Assembly (NCBI RefSeq): GCF_016124105.1
Contig: NZ_JADGMQ010000001.1
Location: forward strand, 62,001 to 126,000
Length of the DNA: 64,000 nt
Direction: 5' to 3'
Origin: Aquamicrobium zhengzhouense
GTDB taxonomy: Bacteria > Pseudomonadota > Alphaproteobacteria > Rhizobiales > Rhizobiaceae
Under the pieces are notes generated by a model. The model was not told the origin of the DNA, did no database searches, and saw nothing but the letters and a program-made list of their open reading frames with translations. This document shows positions 20,195 to 31,505 of the stretch, piece by piece (position 1 is the first letter of the stretch; the number at the start of each line of letters is the position of its first letter). A program made the position numbers and the translations under genes.

Positions 20195-21934
20195 ATGACC
20201 ATCAATCTTCAGAAGCCGGACATCACCGAGCTCAAGCCGCGCATCACCGTTTTCGGTGTTGGAGGCGGTGGCGGAAATGCCGTCAACAACATGATCACGG
20301 CCGGCCTGCGCGGCGTGGAATTTGTGGTCGCTAACACTGATGCACAGGCGCTGACGACATCGAAGGCAGAGCGCCTCATTCAGCTGGGTGCGCATGTCAC
20401 GGAAGGCCTGGGTGCAGGCTCTCAGCCGGAAGTCGGCCGTGCGGCGGCTGAAGAGTGCCTCGATGAGATCGTCGACTACCTCACCAACACGCATATGTGC
20501 TTCGTCACCGCCGGTATGGGCGGCGGCACGGGTACCGGCGCAGCTCCGGTGGTCGCACGCGCAGCCCGCGAGAAGGGTATCTTGACGGTTGGCGTGGTCA
20601 CCAAGCCGTTCCACTTCGAAGGCGCACGACGCATGAAGACTGCGGACCTCGGCATCGAAGAACTGCAGAAAAACGTCGACACCCTCATTGTCATCCCGAA
20701 CCAGAACCTTTTCCGTATCGCCAACGACAAGACCACCTTCGCTGACGCTTTCGCGATGGCTGACCAGGTGCTCTACTCTGGCGTTGCCTGCATCACCGAC
20801 CTGATGGTCAAGGAAGGTCTGATCAACCTCGACTTCGCAGACGTTCGCTCCGTCATGCGCGAGATGGGCAAGGCCATGATGGGCACCGGCGAAGCCTCCG
20901 GTGAGGGCCGTGCGATGGCCGCTGCAGAAGCAGCTATCGCAAATCCGCTGCTCGACGAGACGTCGATGAAGGGCGCCAAGGGCCTGCTGATCTCGATCAC
21001 CGGCGGCCGCGACCTGACCCTGTTCGAAGTCGACGAAGCAGCTACCCGCATCCGTGAGGAAGTCGACCCGGACGCGAACATCATCCTCGGCGCGACTTTC
21101 GATGAGGAGCTTGAAGGCGTCATCCGTGTTTCGGTCGTTGCGACCGGCATCGACAAGTCTGCAATCGAGATCAACACGCCACCGATCATGGTACGCCAGC
21201 AGCCGGTGCAGGTTCAGCAGCGTCCGGCGGTGGCCGCCGCCACCCAGCAACGTCCCGTAGAGGTCCGTCAGTCTCCGGCAGCACCGTCGCCGGCGGCTCC
21301 GGTCTCAGCACAGGCAGCGCGCGCGGTTGACCCGGTCGCCGAGGCGATCCGTGTAGCAGAGGCCAATGTCCAGATGGCAGCGGAAGCAGCGCCTGCACCG
21401 GTCGCACAGGCACCGGTACAGCAGCCCGCGCCGGAATTCCGTCCGATGAGCAACCTGTTCAAGCAGCCGGCAGAGCAGCAGCCGGTGGCCGCAGCCCCCG
21501 TCGCTCCTGTAGCAGCACCGGTCGCAGCTCAGCAGGCGGCACCGGTTCGTGCGGAAGTGGCACCGCAGGTGGAAGCAGCGCAGCCGCGTATGCCGCGGGT
21601 CGAGGATTTCCCGCCAGTTGCACGCGCTGAGATCGAAGCCAGCCGCGCTGCACAGCCTGAGCAGGAAGACCGTGGGCCGATGGGCCTCCTGAAGCGCCTG
21701 ACGGCTGGCTTGTCCCGCAGGGAAGAAGAGACTGCACGCCTGCAGCCGGCACAGCCGCGTGAGCCGCGCCTTCGTCAGCCGGCCCCGGAAGCGCGTCGTG
21801 CGCCGGATGCGCAGCTTTACGCACCGCGTCGTGGACAGCTCGACGATCACGGCCGGATGTCGGTACAGCCGCGTGTCCACCAGGAAGAAGATCAGCTGGA
21901 CATCCCGGCATTCCTTCGTCGTCAAGCTAACTGA
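20195..21934 (+). CDS. ftsZ: Cell division protein FtsZ
   Basis: Tubulin-like GTPase forming the division ring. The nucleotide-binding glycine segment [13 protein letters not shown] is at residues 21-33, the tubulin signature GGGTGTG at 109-115, and NLDFADV near 211-217 is the T7 synergy loop. The globular part ends near residue 320; then comes a very long Pro/Ala/Gln/Val-rich linker (about 330-565) and the conserved C-terminal peptide DIPAFLRRQ that binds FtsA. At 579 aa it is much longer than E. coli FtsZ (383 aa), which is normal for rhizobial FtsZ1. An AAGGACGAGG ribosome site precedes the ATG. Confidence 0.97.
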   Translation: MTINLQKPDITELKPRITVFGVGGGGGNAVNNMITAGLRGVEFVVANTDAQALTTSKAERLIQLGAHVTEGLGAGSQPEVGRAAAEECLDEIVDYLTNTHMCFVTAGMGGGTGTGAAPVVARAAREKGILTVGVVTKPFHFEGARRMKTADLGIEELQKNVDTLIVIPNQNLFRIANDKTTFADAFAMADQVLYSGVACITDLMVKEGLINLDFADVRSVMREMGKAMMGTGEASGEGRAMAAAEAAIANPLLDETSMKGAKGLLISITGGRDLTLFEVDEAATRIREEVDPDANIILGATFDEELEGVIRVSVVATGIDKSAIEINTPPIMVRQQPVQVQQRPAVAAATQQRPVEVRQSPAAPSPAAPVSAQAARAVDPVAEAIRVAEANVQMAAEAAPAPVAQAPVQQPAPEFRPMSNLFKQPAEQQPVAAAPVAPVAAPVAAQQAAPVRAEVAPQVEAAQPRMPRVEDFPPVARAEIEASRAAQPEQEDRGPMGLLKRLTAGLSRREEETARLQPAQPREPRLRQPAPEARRAPDAQLYAPRRGQLDDHGRMSVQPRVHQEEDQLDIPAFLRRQAN

Positions 21935-21952
21935 CCTGAATGTACTGATTTG

Positions 21953-21983
21953 AAAAGGCGGGCTCTCGCGGCCCGCCTTTTTT
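21953..21983 (+). terminator. Rho-independent terminator after ftsZ
   Basis: AAAAGGCGGGC (21953-21963) pairs with GCCCGCCTTTT (from about 21971) and is followed by further T residues to 21983. Confidence 0.88.
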
Positions 21984-22007
21984 CGTGTGTTGCTCGACTT
22001 GCCGGCG

Positions 22008-22022
22008 TTAACGTTTTGTTAT
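22008..22022 (+). promoter_or_regulatory. CtrA-like box upstream of lpxC
   Basis: TTAA (22008-22011), 7 bp, TTAT (22019-22022) differs by one base from the TTAA-N7-TTAA consensus of the cell-cycle regulator CtrA and lies in the 186-bp gap between the ftsZ terminator and lpxC. A single near-match can occur by chance. Confidence 0.33.
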
Positions 22023-22169
22023 CGAGCGTAACAACCGGAAAGAAACAGTGATTTGGTCAGGGGCGGGGCCCTCGCTATTTTCCGCCCGACATTGATTGGC
22101 AAAGTGCGTTTCGGAGCGCCTCTTTGCGTGGGGCCACAACCTGCCTTTGGTGGCCCGTCGGACCAGAAT

Positions 22170-23120
22170 ATGAGGACCGAGTTGTACGACTTCCAGACGA
22201 CGCTCAAATCGCGCGTATCCCTTTCCGGTGTTGGCGTACACAGCGGCCAGCCTGTAAGTGTTCACTTTTCTCCTGCAGATCCCGATACCGGTATCGTCTT
22301 CACCCGCGTCGACACCGACGGTAATACGGTTGAGATCCGTGCCCTCTCGTCAGAGGTGGGCTCGACGGACCTCTGCACCGTGCTGGGTGATCCTGCGGGC
22401 ACTTACGTTGCGACGGTAGAACATCTTCTTGCGGCAGTGACGTTTGCAAGCATCGATAATGTCCTCATCGAGATCGATGCCAATGAGGTTCCGATCCTGG
22501 ACGGAAGTGCCGGACCCTTTGTTGAGGCTTTCGATCAGGCTGGAATTGAGGTTCAAGCTGTTCCGCGTCGATACATTCGCATTCTGAAGAACGTACGAAT
22601 CGAGAGCGGTGCCTCTTGGGCTGAGTTCCGTCCTCATGATGGCACTCGCTTCGAGGTGGAGATCGATTTCGAAGCACCTGTCATTGGCAGGCAGTTCTTC
22701 GCCCTGGACGTTACCCCCGCATCGTTTCGTGCAGAGGTCGCTCGTGCGCGCACCTTCGGTTTCATGAGGGACGTGGAGAAGCTTTGGGCGGCTGGCTACG
22801 CACTTGGTTCCTCACTCGAGAACTCCGTCGTGATCGGAGAGGACAACACTGTCGTCAACATGGAAGGGCTGCGCTACCCCGACGAGTTCGTGCGCCATAA
22901 GATGCTTGACGCGATGGGCGACCTGTCGCTTGCGGGAGCTCGTTTCATTGGCTGTTTCCGTTCCTATCGCGGGGGACACAAGCTTAACGCAAATGCTCTG
23001 CGTCGCCTGATGACAGATCCGACCGCCTATGAAGTGGTGGAAGCACGCCGACCTTCGAGCGGACGCCGTGCCGAGATGGTGGCGGTTAACGCTCCGGCTT
23101 TCGCGCCCTGGGTGCTCTAG
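22170..23120 (+). CDS. lpxC: UDP-3-O-acyl-N-acetylglucosamine deacetylase LpxC
   Basis: Zn-dependent committed step of lipid A synthesis. Zinc ligands are H85 (VEHLLAA), H243 and D247 (RHKMLDAMGD), and H270 (GGHKLN) is the general acid-base residue. Start 22170 gives 316 aa and the usual YDFQTTLKSRVSLSGVGVHS opening; the open frame further upstream has no family character. The ribosome site is weak. Neighbourhood between ftsZ and bamD is typical for the order. Confidence 0.96.
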   Translation: MRTELYDFQTTLKSRVSLSGVGVHSGQPVSVHFSPADPDTGIVFTRVDTDGNTVEIRALSSEVGSTDLCTVLGDPAGTYVATVEHLLAAVTFASIDNVLIEIDANEVPILDGSAGPFVEAFDQAGIEVQAVPRRYIRILKNVRIESGASWAEFRPHDGTRFEVEIDFEAPVIGRQFFALDVTPASFRAEVARARTFGFMRDVEKLWAAGYALGSSLENSVVIGEDNTVVNMEGLRYPDEFVRHKMLDAMGDLSLAGARFIGCFRSYRGGHKLNANALRRLMTDPTAYEVVEARRPSSGRRAEMVAVNAPAFAPWVL

Positions 23121-23258
23121 GCTTCGTTTTTGGACCGCCGCGTCTGAACCACGCCACAAAAAAGCACCATTGCGCCCTGACAACGTTGCCGAGCGAGCGC
23201 TGTTAGACTAAGACTGCCGCGACGTACGATTAGCCACGCCAGAGGGGCGAGACCCGTC

Positions 23259-24131
23259 ATGAGTGAATACAATACAGCTGAAACCGGCTCGCCGCGCCGC
23301 AGTCTGGCATTGGCAGTTGCGGCAGCTGTTCTGCCGTTGATGGTTACGGCCTGCGCGTCCGACAAGAACGTCGATCTGGCGTCCTACGTGGAAACCGTCG
23401 AGCCGGCCGAGACCCTTTACAATCAGGCTCTTGCGAATCTTGACGCCGGTCGCATGGCAGAGGCATCACGTAAGTTCGAAGCGGTTGATCGCCAGCACCC
23501 CTATTCGGAGCCAGCGCGCAAGTCGCTGCTGATGAGCGCTTTCACGAATTACCGCTCGGGTAAGTACGAAGAGGCGATCACGGCAGGGCAGCGCTATGTA
23601 TCGCTCTATCCTACGAGCGATGACGCCGCTTACGCGCAATACTTGATCGGCCTGTCTCACTTCCGCCAGATCCGGGACGTGACGCAGGATCAGAAGGAAG
23701 CGCGCCGCACAGCCGAGGCTATGCGCGAGCTCGTCGAGCGCTGGCCTGATTCTGAGTACGTCGAAGACGCTCACGCGAAGATTCGCTACGCTCGCGATCA
23801 GCTCGCTGGCAAGGAAATGCAGATCGGCCGCTATTATCTTGAGCGCCGCGAGTATGTAGGCTCGATTAAACGGTTCCGGAACGTCGTCGAGATGTATTCC
23901 GACACGCGCCACATCGAAGAAGCCCTTGCTCGCCTGACCGAGACATATCTTGCAATGGGTCTTGCCTCAGAGGCACAGGCAGCGGCAGCAGTTCTTGGCC
24001 ACAACTACCCGGACAGCCAGTGGTACAAGGACACGTACAAGCTTCTGCAATCTGGTGGTCTTGAGCCGCGCGAGAGCCGTGGGTCGTGGTTGAGCGGCGT
24101 CGGTAAGCTTCTCGGCGCCAGCGAAAGCTGA
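23259..24131 (+). CDS. bamD: Outer membrane protein assembly factor BamD (lipoprotein)
   Basis: Periplasmic lipoprotein of the BAM complex that inserts beta-barrel proteins. A basic N-terminus and hydrophobic stretch (about residues 15-30) end in a lipobox VTAC with the lipidated Cys at C32. The mature part is a run of TPR helices (about 45-265): [33 protein letters not shown] and so on. Length 290 aa. Its own promoter is likely in the 138-bp gap before it, but I cannot pick out boxes with confidence. Confidence 0.93.
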   Translation: MSEYNTAETGSPRRSLALAVAAAVLPLMVTACASDKNVDLASYVETVEPAETLYNQALANLDAGRMAEASRKFEAVDRQHPYSEPARKSLLMSAFTNYRSGKYEEAITAGQRYVSLYPTSDDAAYAQYLIGLSHFRQIRDVTQDQKEARRTAEAMRELVERWPDSEYVEDAHAKIRYARDQLAGKEMQIGRYYLERREYVGSIKRFRNVVEMYSDTRHIEEALARLTETYLAMGLASEAQAAAAVLGHNYPDSQWYKDTYKLLQSGGLEPRESRGSWLSGVGKLLGASES

Positions 24132-24136
24132 TCCGT

Positions 24137-24162
24137 ACGCAGGCAAGTTAGCTTGTCTGCGT
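24137..24162 (+). terminator. Hairpin after bamD, possible terminator
   Basis: ACGCAGGCAAG (24137-24147), loop TTAG, CTTGTCTGCGT (24152-24162) form an 11-bp stem with one G-T pair directly after the stop. There is no T run, so it may be a stability hairpin or a factor-dependent stop. Confidence 0.45.
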
Positions 24163-24235
24163 CGGGTACTTCACCTTTTCGTCGGGTCGTGGTCTTCTCC
24201 AGGAATCAGTATTCCAAACTTGGTCCCAGTTCCTG

Positions 24236-25909
24236 ATGCTCGCCCATCTGTCGATCCGCGACATTGTTCTGATTGAACGGCTCGACCTAGATTTTTCGTC
24301 GGGCCTGTCGGTGCTGACCGGTGAAACCGGTGCCGGTAAATCCATTCTCCTCGATTCTCTGTCGATGGCGCTTGGTGCACGGGGCGATGCGTCGCTCGTC
24401 CGTCACGGGGCGTCTCAGGGCAGTGTGACGGCCGTTTTCAGCGTGCCGCAAAACCATCCCGCACGTGAAGCCATTCGTGAGAACGGGCTTGATGATGAGG
24501 GAGGGGACCTGATCCTGCGGCGCATACAGTCCGCCGACGGACGAAGCCGCGTCTTCATCAACGATCAAGCTGCCAGCGTGACGCTCTTGCGCTCCGTCGG
24601 GCGGATGCTGGTGGAAATTCACGGGCAGCACGACGATCGTGCATTGGTTGATGCTTCTGCTCATCGTGAGCTTCTTGATGCGTTTGGCGGCCATGTAGGG
24701 CTCGTCCAGTCCCTCTCCAGGATGTGGCAGGCGTGGCGGGATGCCGAACATGCCCTCGCGCGCCATCGCGCAAGGGTGGAAGCAGCTGCGCGCGAGGCTG
24801 ATTATCTGCGTTCATGCGTTGATGAATTGTCCAAGCTGGCGCCGCAGGCTGGTGAGGAAACCGATCTGGCAGAACGACGTGCCGCGATGATGCGGGCCGA
24901 GAAGATCGCGACGGACATAACGGATGCTCAGGATGTTCTGTCGGGTTCCAATTCGGCGGTGCCGCAGCTCGCCAGTCTGTTGCGCCGGCTTCAGCGGAAG
25001 GCTGCCGAGGCACCCGGCCTCCTCGACGAAATCATCAAGACGCTGGACGAGGCACTGATATCGCTCGATGCGACCCAGGAAGCGGTCGATGCCGCATTGA
25101 GGGCGAGCGAATATGACCCCAAGATGTTGGACGACACCGAAGAGCGTCTCTTCGCGCTGCGCGCCGCCGCCAGAAAGCACTCAGTTCAGGTGGACGATCT
25201 CGCAGCACTTCGCGACAAGATGGTTGCCGATCTCGCCGATCTGGATGCGGGCGAGGAGCGGCTGATGAAGCTTGAGGAAGCATCGATCGCTGCTTGTCAG
25301 GCGTTTGACGAGGCGGCCAGCCACCTTTCGGAACTGCGGAGGGGGACCGCAACCTCTCTTGCCAAGGCGGTCATGAAAGAACTGCCCGCGCTCAAGCTTG
25401 AGCGAGCTGAATTTATCGTTGAGATCAGTTCGGACCCCAACGAGCGGTCCGAAAGCGGTATCGACCAAGTGGAATTCTGGGTGAGGACCAACCCTGGAAC
25501 CCGTGCCGGTCCCATCATGAAGATTGCGTCTGGTGGCGAGCTATCACGGTTTCTTCTGGCACTGAAGGTTGCCCTCGCGGATCGTGGCTCCGCACCGACG
25601 CTCGTGTTTGATGAGATCGACACCGGCGTGGGTGGCGCCGTAGCGGATGCAATCGGCCAGCGGCTGGCTCGGCTTGCCCAGAAGATTCAGGTTCTTTCAG
25701 TTACACACGCGCCGCAGGTCGCTGCACGCGCTCATTCCCATTATCTCATCTCCAAGTCCGGCACCAACAAGGTCGCAACCGGTGTGCAGACGCTTGAGCG
25801 TCAGGCACGCCAGGAAGAGATCGCGCGGATGCTTGCCGGTGCGACCATTACGGATGAAGCGCGCGCCGCAGCCGATCGACTGTTGCGGGAGAACGCGTCC
25901 GTCGAGTGA
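24236..25909 (+). CDS. recN: DNA repair protein RecN
   Basis: SMC-like ATPase acting early in double-strand-break repair, probably holding DNA ends and sister chromatids. Walker A GETGAGKS is at residues 29-36, Walker B LVFDEIDTG near 455-463, and the ABC signature segment SGGELSRFLLALK lies before it. Between them is a coiled-coil region (about 160-370) broken by a hinge. Length 557 aa is typical. The start ATG 24236 has no strong ribosome site. Confidence 0.95.
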   Translation: MLAHLSIRDIVLIERLDLDFSSGLSVLTGETGAGKSILLDSLSMALGARGDASLVRHGASQGSVTAVFSVPQNHPAREAIRENGLDDEGGDLILRRIQSADGRSRVFINDQAASVTLLRSVGRMLVEIHGQHDDRALVDASAHRELLDAFGGHVGLVQSLSRMWQAWRDAEHALARHRARVEAAAREADYLRSCVDELSKLAPQAGEETDLAERRAAMMRAEKIATDITDAQDVLSGSNSAVPQLASLLRRLQRKAAEAPGLLDEIIKTLDEALISLDATQEAVDAALRASEYDPKMLDDTEERLFALRAAARKHSVQVDDLAALRDKMVADLADLDAGEERLMKLEEASIAACQAFDEAASHLSELRRGTATSLAKAVMKELPALKLERAEFIVEISSDPNERSESGIDQVEFWVRTNPGTRAGPIMKIASGGELSRFLLALKVALADRGSAPTLVFDEIDTGVGGAVADAIGQRLARLAQKIQVLSVTHAPQVAARAHSHYLISKSGTNKVATGVQTLERQARQEEIARMLAGATITDEARAAADRLLRENASVE

Positions 25910-25961
25910 TGGAGGGCTTGAGCCCGGCGGCTGCAACGCTAGTTTAGCGCACCAGTTGTAG

Positions 25962-28133
<2,172 letters not shown>

Positions 28134-28170
28134 ATAAGATGATTGGTTCAATCGAAATCGTATGACACCT

Positions 28171-28204
28171 CCAGGCCGGTGCCTTAGACAGGGGCACCGG
28201 CTGG
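28171..28204 (+). terminator. GC-rich hairpin after ligA
   Basis: GCCGGTGCC (28175-28183) and GGCACCGGC (28193-28201) form a perfect 9-bp stem, extended by CCA/TGG outside with a one-base bulge. No T run follows, so terminator function is uncertain. Confidence 0.45.
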
Positions 28205-28237
28205 CACCATTGGTCTTACGACGGCAGAATTTGTTTT

Positions 28238-28939
28238 ATGCATTCCAGTAACGTGCGTGATTTTATCCAAGGCGCGAGAAAGTCCGTTCCCGTGGTCGTC
28301 GCCTCAGCGCCTTTCGGAATGCTGTTTGGCGTTGTCGCTGTTCAAAATGGGCTCAGCATCAGCGAAGCAGCGTTGATGAGTGCGATCGTCTTCGCGGGCG
28401 CAAGCCAGCTTGTAGGTCTCGAACTGTTCGGACAGTCGATTCCGGCCTGGGTTGTCGTCCTGTCGATATTCGCGGTGAATTTTCGCCATGTCCTGTACTC
28501 GGCGGCGTTGTCGCGCCACGTGATGCACTGGACCCCGCTGAAACGCGTAATCGGCTTCTTCTTTCTCACGGATCCGCAATATGGGGAGTCGGAGCGACGG
28601 AGTGTCGGCGGACAGCTCACCTTTGCATGGTACATTGGCATGGCCACGCCAATCTACGTGTGCTGGGTGATGGAGGCCGTCATCGGTGCGGCCTTTGGCA
28701 ACCTCATTCCCGATCCTCACGCTATCGGGCTCGATTTCCTGTTGCCCATCTATTTCCTCGGGATGGTGATGGACTTTCGCGACCGGCCACTGTGGTTGCC
28801 GGTGGTTGCGGCGAGCAGCATAGCGTCGGTGATCGCTTACAACACCGTTGGCTCTCCCTGGCACGTGTCGATCGGTGCTCTGGCTGGTGTCTTGTTGGCA
28901 GCAGTCCTCGCGCCGTCGCAAAGCGAGCGCGCGCGATGA
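28238..28939 (+). CDS. azlC: AzlC family branched-chain amino acid exporter, large subunit
   Basis: Inner-membrane protein of the AzlC (YgaZ) family that with the small AzlD/YgaH subunit exports branched-chain amino acids or related compounds. The 233-aa product has several hydrophobic segments and the typical ASAPFGMLFGVVA N-terminal region and FAGASQLVGLELFG. Last 4 bp overlap azlD, so the two subunits are co-translated. Substrate is not readable from sequence; some relatives export azaleucine or valine. Confidence 0.85.
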   Translation: MHSSNVRDFIQGARKSVPVVVASAPFGMLFGVVAVQNGLSISEAALMSAIVFAGASQLVGLELFGQSIPAWVVVLSIFAVNFRHVLYSAALSRHVMHWTPLKRVIGFFFLTDPQYGESERRSVGGQLTFAWYIGMATPIYVCWVMEAVIGAAFGNLIPDPHAIGLDFLLPIYFLGMVMDFRDRPLWLPVVAASSIASVIAYNTVGSPWHVSIGALAGVLLAAVLAPSQSERAR

Positions 28940-29229
28940 GCACCACATTCTGGATCATCATTGCCGGGGCGATTGTCACCTATCTCACCCGGATAGGCGG
29001 GCACCTGGTCTTGTCGCGTTTCAAGACCATCCACCCGCGGGTGGAGGCTGGCCTGAATGCGGTACCAGCCGCAGTGTTGACCACCTTGGTAGCGCCGCCT
29101 GCTATCTCCGGTGGGATCGCCGAATGGGCGGCTCTCGCCGTGGCAGCTCTCGTCGCCCTGCGAGGCAATTTGATCGTGATGGTGGCGAGCGGTGCAGCAG
29201 TCTTGATCCTGCTGCGAAATACGCTTTAG
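28936..29229 (+). CDS. azlD: AzlD family small subunit of amino acid exporter
   Basis: 97-aa membrane protein with three to four hydrophobic helices and the AzlD motif TYLTRIGGHLVL near residues 15-26. It starts with ATG inside the azlC stop (ATGA). A longer frame through azlC was rejected. The 3' end overlaps by 4 bp the stop of the convergent aminopeptidase gene on the other strand. Confidence 0.82.
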   Translation: MSTTFWIIIAGAIVTYLTRIGGHLVLSRFKTIHPRVEAGLNAVPAAVLTTLVAPPAISGGIAEWAALAVAALVALRGNLIVMVASGAAVLILLRNTL

Positions 29230-31046
29230 CCGAGGGCAGAGATCGGCGCTGCTGCCTTTTCGAGCCAGGCAAGCGCTTCATCGTCCAGCATGGGACCAAT
29301 CTCCTGCACCACACGCGCGTGATAGGAGTTCAGCCAAGCCAGTTCCGCGCCACTCAGCAATTCCGGCCGGATCAGACGGCGATCGAAAGGCGCAAGTGTG
29401 AGCGTCTCGAAGCTGTGCATCTGCATGTCGCCGCCCGGAATGTCAGTCGCTTCTTGAACAACGATCAGGTTCTCGAGGCGGATGCCGTACGCGCCTTCCT
29501 TGTAGTAGCCGGGCTCGTTCGAGATAATCATGCCGGGCAGCAGCTTTCCGGTTCCCGTCTTGGCAATACGCTGAGGTCCCTCGTGCACGGCGAGGAAGGA
29601 GCCGACGCCGTGACCGGTGCCATGGGCGTATTCAAGGCCAGCTGACCATAGCGCCTGACGCGCGATCGGATCGATGTCCATTCCACGTGTGCCTCGTGGG
29701 AAGCGCAACGTGGAGACGCCAATCAATCCCTTCAGGACAAGCGTATAACGCTCGCACATCTCGCGCGTCGGTTCTCCAACTGCGATCGTGCGAGTGATGT
29801 CGGTGGTGCCGTCTTGATATTGACCGCCAGAGTCGATCAGAAACAATTCTCCGTCACCCAGGACACGGTTCGTATCGGTTGTCACGCGATAGTGGATAAT
29901 GGCCCCGTTGGGGCCGGCTCCCGAAATCGTGTCGAAGGAAATATCGCGCAGTTTCATTTGGGTTTCTTCACCCACCATCACCCGAAACTGCTCGAGCGCT
30001 TGCACCGCTTTGATCTCGTCGATCGAGCCCGGCTGCTGCTGATCGAGCCAGAAGAGAAAGCGGGTGACTGCGGCGCCGTCGCGACGGTGCGCTGCTCGGC
30101 TGCCATCCAACTCGGCCTGATTTTTTGTGGCGCGCGGTAGCCTGGCAGGATCAGGGAGATCAAGCACCGTGCCGCCATTCTCCTCGATAATCATCTGGAG
30201 CTGTTCAGCGGCGAGCGCGGGATCCAGCGATATCCGGCCGCCCAGGGCAGCGATGCGCGCAAGCCCGTCCTCAAGAGCAGACGGATCGAGGACGTCCGCG
30301 AGCTGCGTCAGATAAGCATCCGTCTCGATTGTCAGCTTTTCCCGGCTGATAAAGAGCTTTGGCCGCTCGTTGGCGCACAGGATAGCAAACCCGAGGGCGA
30401 GGGGAGTGTGTGCCACATCGCTGCCGCGGATATTGAACGCCCAGGCAATGGATGCCGGATCGGTGAGAACCGCGTGTGTTGCATCCTGTTTTGCTAGCGT
30501 CTCGCTCAGGGCAGCGATCTTGTCTTTGGCAAGGACGCCCGAAAATCCGTGAGGCTGGATCTCAACCTTCCCGAGGGGCGCAGCCGGCCGGTCTGTCCAG
30601 ATTTCATCGACGAGGTTGCGAGTGGGATGAAGATCTATCCCGGCAGCTTCATAGGCGCGGACTTCGGCGATGGTGTGCAGCCAGGGATCAAAGGCTATCT
30701 TCAGATCACGCCCATTGGCCTCAAGCCATCTTACAGGTGGATTTTCGACGAGGCTTTCAATCTGGAAGGTGCCACCGTCTACCTGAGCTCGCACCTGGAG
30801 CGTGTAGCGTCCATCAACGAACAGAATGGCTCGGTCTCGAAGAATGAGGGCAGCCCCCGCGGAGCCAGTAAATCCTGTCAGCCATTGCAAGCGCTCGGAG
30901 CACGCCGCAACATATTCGCCCTGGTGCTCATCGGCACGCGGCACAAGAAAGCCGTCGACTTTCATTTCCTGCAGCCTGGCGCGAAGCAGCGCAACCCTCT
31001 CGATGCCTTGAGCGGGATCCGTTCGGACGTCGAAAGACTGAAACAT
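29226..31046 (-). CDS. pepP: Xaa-Pro aminopeptidase (M24B, aminopeptidase P)
   Basis: Cytoplasmic dinuclear metallopeptidase removing an N-terminal residue preceding proline. Domain order is two creatinase-like N-terminal domains (about 1-310) followed by the pita-bread M24 domain. Metal ligands are recognisable: the two Asp in IDSGGQYQDGTTDITRT, His in GHGVGSFLAVHEGP, Glu in SNEPGYYKEG and Glu in RLENLIVV. Length 606 aa is that of the long eukaryote-like/rhizobial class rather than the 440-aa E. coli PepP. Divergent from the DUF1127-type gene. Confidence 0.92.
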   Translation of the reverse strand: MFQSFDVRTDPAQGIERVALLRARLQEMKVDGFLVPRADEHQGEYVAACSERLQWLTGFTGSAGAALILRDRAILFVDGRYTLQVRAQVDGGTFQIESLVENPPVRWLEANGRDLKIAFDPWLHTIAEVRAYEAAGIDLHPTRNLVDEIWTDRPAAPLGKVEIQPHGFSGVLAKDKIAALSETLAKQDATHAVLTDPASIAWAFNIRGSDVAHTPLALGFAILCANERPKLFISREKLTIETDAYLTQLADVLDPSALEDGLARIAALGGRISLDPALAAEQLQMIIEENGGTVLDLPDPARLPRATKNQAELDGSRAAHRRDGAAVTRFLFWLDQQQPGSIDEIKAVQALEQFRVMVGEETQMKLRDISFDTISGAGPNGAIIHYRVTTDTNRVLGDGELFLIDSGGQYQDGTTDITRTIAVGEPTREMCERYTLVLKGLIGVSTLRFPRGTRGMDIDPIARQALWSAGLEYAHGTGHGVGSFLAVHEGPQRIAKTGTGKLLPGMIISNEPGYYKEGAYGIRLENLIVVQEATDIPGGDMQMHSFETLTLAPFDRRLIRPELLSGAELAWLNSYHARVVQEIGPMLDDEALAWLEKAAAPISALG

Positions 31047-31155
31047 CGTGCTGCTCTATCGCTGATTGCTCATCTTAAGCAGGTCTAGACCTGCAGAACC
31101 GGCATGGCAACGGTTGCGTCATGGTGCGCTGCACAACTACTTCGCACTTGCAAAA

Positions 31156-31176
31156 AACGCATGGTTCCCATGCGTT
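31156..31176. promoter_or_regulatory. Perfect palindrome in the pepP / DUF1127 divergent region
   Basis: AACGCATGG (31156-31164), TTC, CCATGCGTT (31168-31176): a 9-bp perfect inverted repeat with a 3-bp centre, about 75 bp upstream of the small gene. A second imperfect dyad, TTAGGTC...ACCTAA, follows at about 31192-31215. Such compact dyads are usual for dimeric regulators. Confidence 0.45.
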
Positions 31177-31251
31177 AGCGGCACTACTCCTTTAGGTCAG
31201 CAGACCTTACCTAAGGTTCAAGAACATCGGACGAGCGCAAGGAGAGATGAA

Positions 31252-31431
31252 ATGGCACAGAATGGCTTTTTCCGTAATGCAATGAACGCAATGGTTGCTT
31301 CGCGGGAGCGCCAGGCGCGCCGTTACGTCGCTAACGCTCTCCTTCTCCTTGATGACGAGACCCTGAAGGCGGCTGGCCACAACCGTGCCGACCTCGAGCG
31401 TCGCAGCAAGGGTGCACCTTATATGTTCTGA
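31252..31431 (+). CDS. DUF1127-type (YjiS-like) small protein
   Basis: 59-aa basic protein too short for most gene finders. The start is supported by GGAGAGATGAA directly upstream of ATG 31252. The C-terminal half has the family pattern LLLLDDETLKAAGHNRADLERR (residues about 30-51, quoted here as LLLLDDETLKAAGH plus NRADLERR). Members are small, often arginine-rich and, where studied in rhizobia and Brucella, controlled by LysR-type regulators or linked to RNA turnover and sugar or phosphate homeostasis. It stands alone with a palindrome upstream and a strong terminator downstream. Confidence 0.75.
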   Translation: MAQNGFFRNAMNAMVASRERQARRYVANALLLLDDETLKAAGHNRADLERRSKGAPYMF

Positions 31432-31460
31432 ATGCGTGGGGCGACGCTTTCAGAACAACA

Positions 31461-31488
31461 AAAAGGCGGTCTTCGGGCCGCCTTTTTT
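31461..31488. terminator. Bidirectional terminator between DUF1127 gene and prmA
   Basis: AAAAGGCGG (31461-31469) and CCGCCTTTT (31478-31486) flank a TCTTCGGG loop, with T residues after and A residues before, so it can stop transcripts from both sides. Confidence 0.85.
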
Positions 31489-31505
31489 CGTTTCGTCAAT
31501 CGATG

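Noticed and set aside
18788-21250. 820-codon open frame on the minus strand across ftsA and ftsZ
   Set aside because: Antisense shadow of two certain genes; it follows from high GC codon use, has no ribosome site and no recognisable domain.
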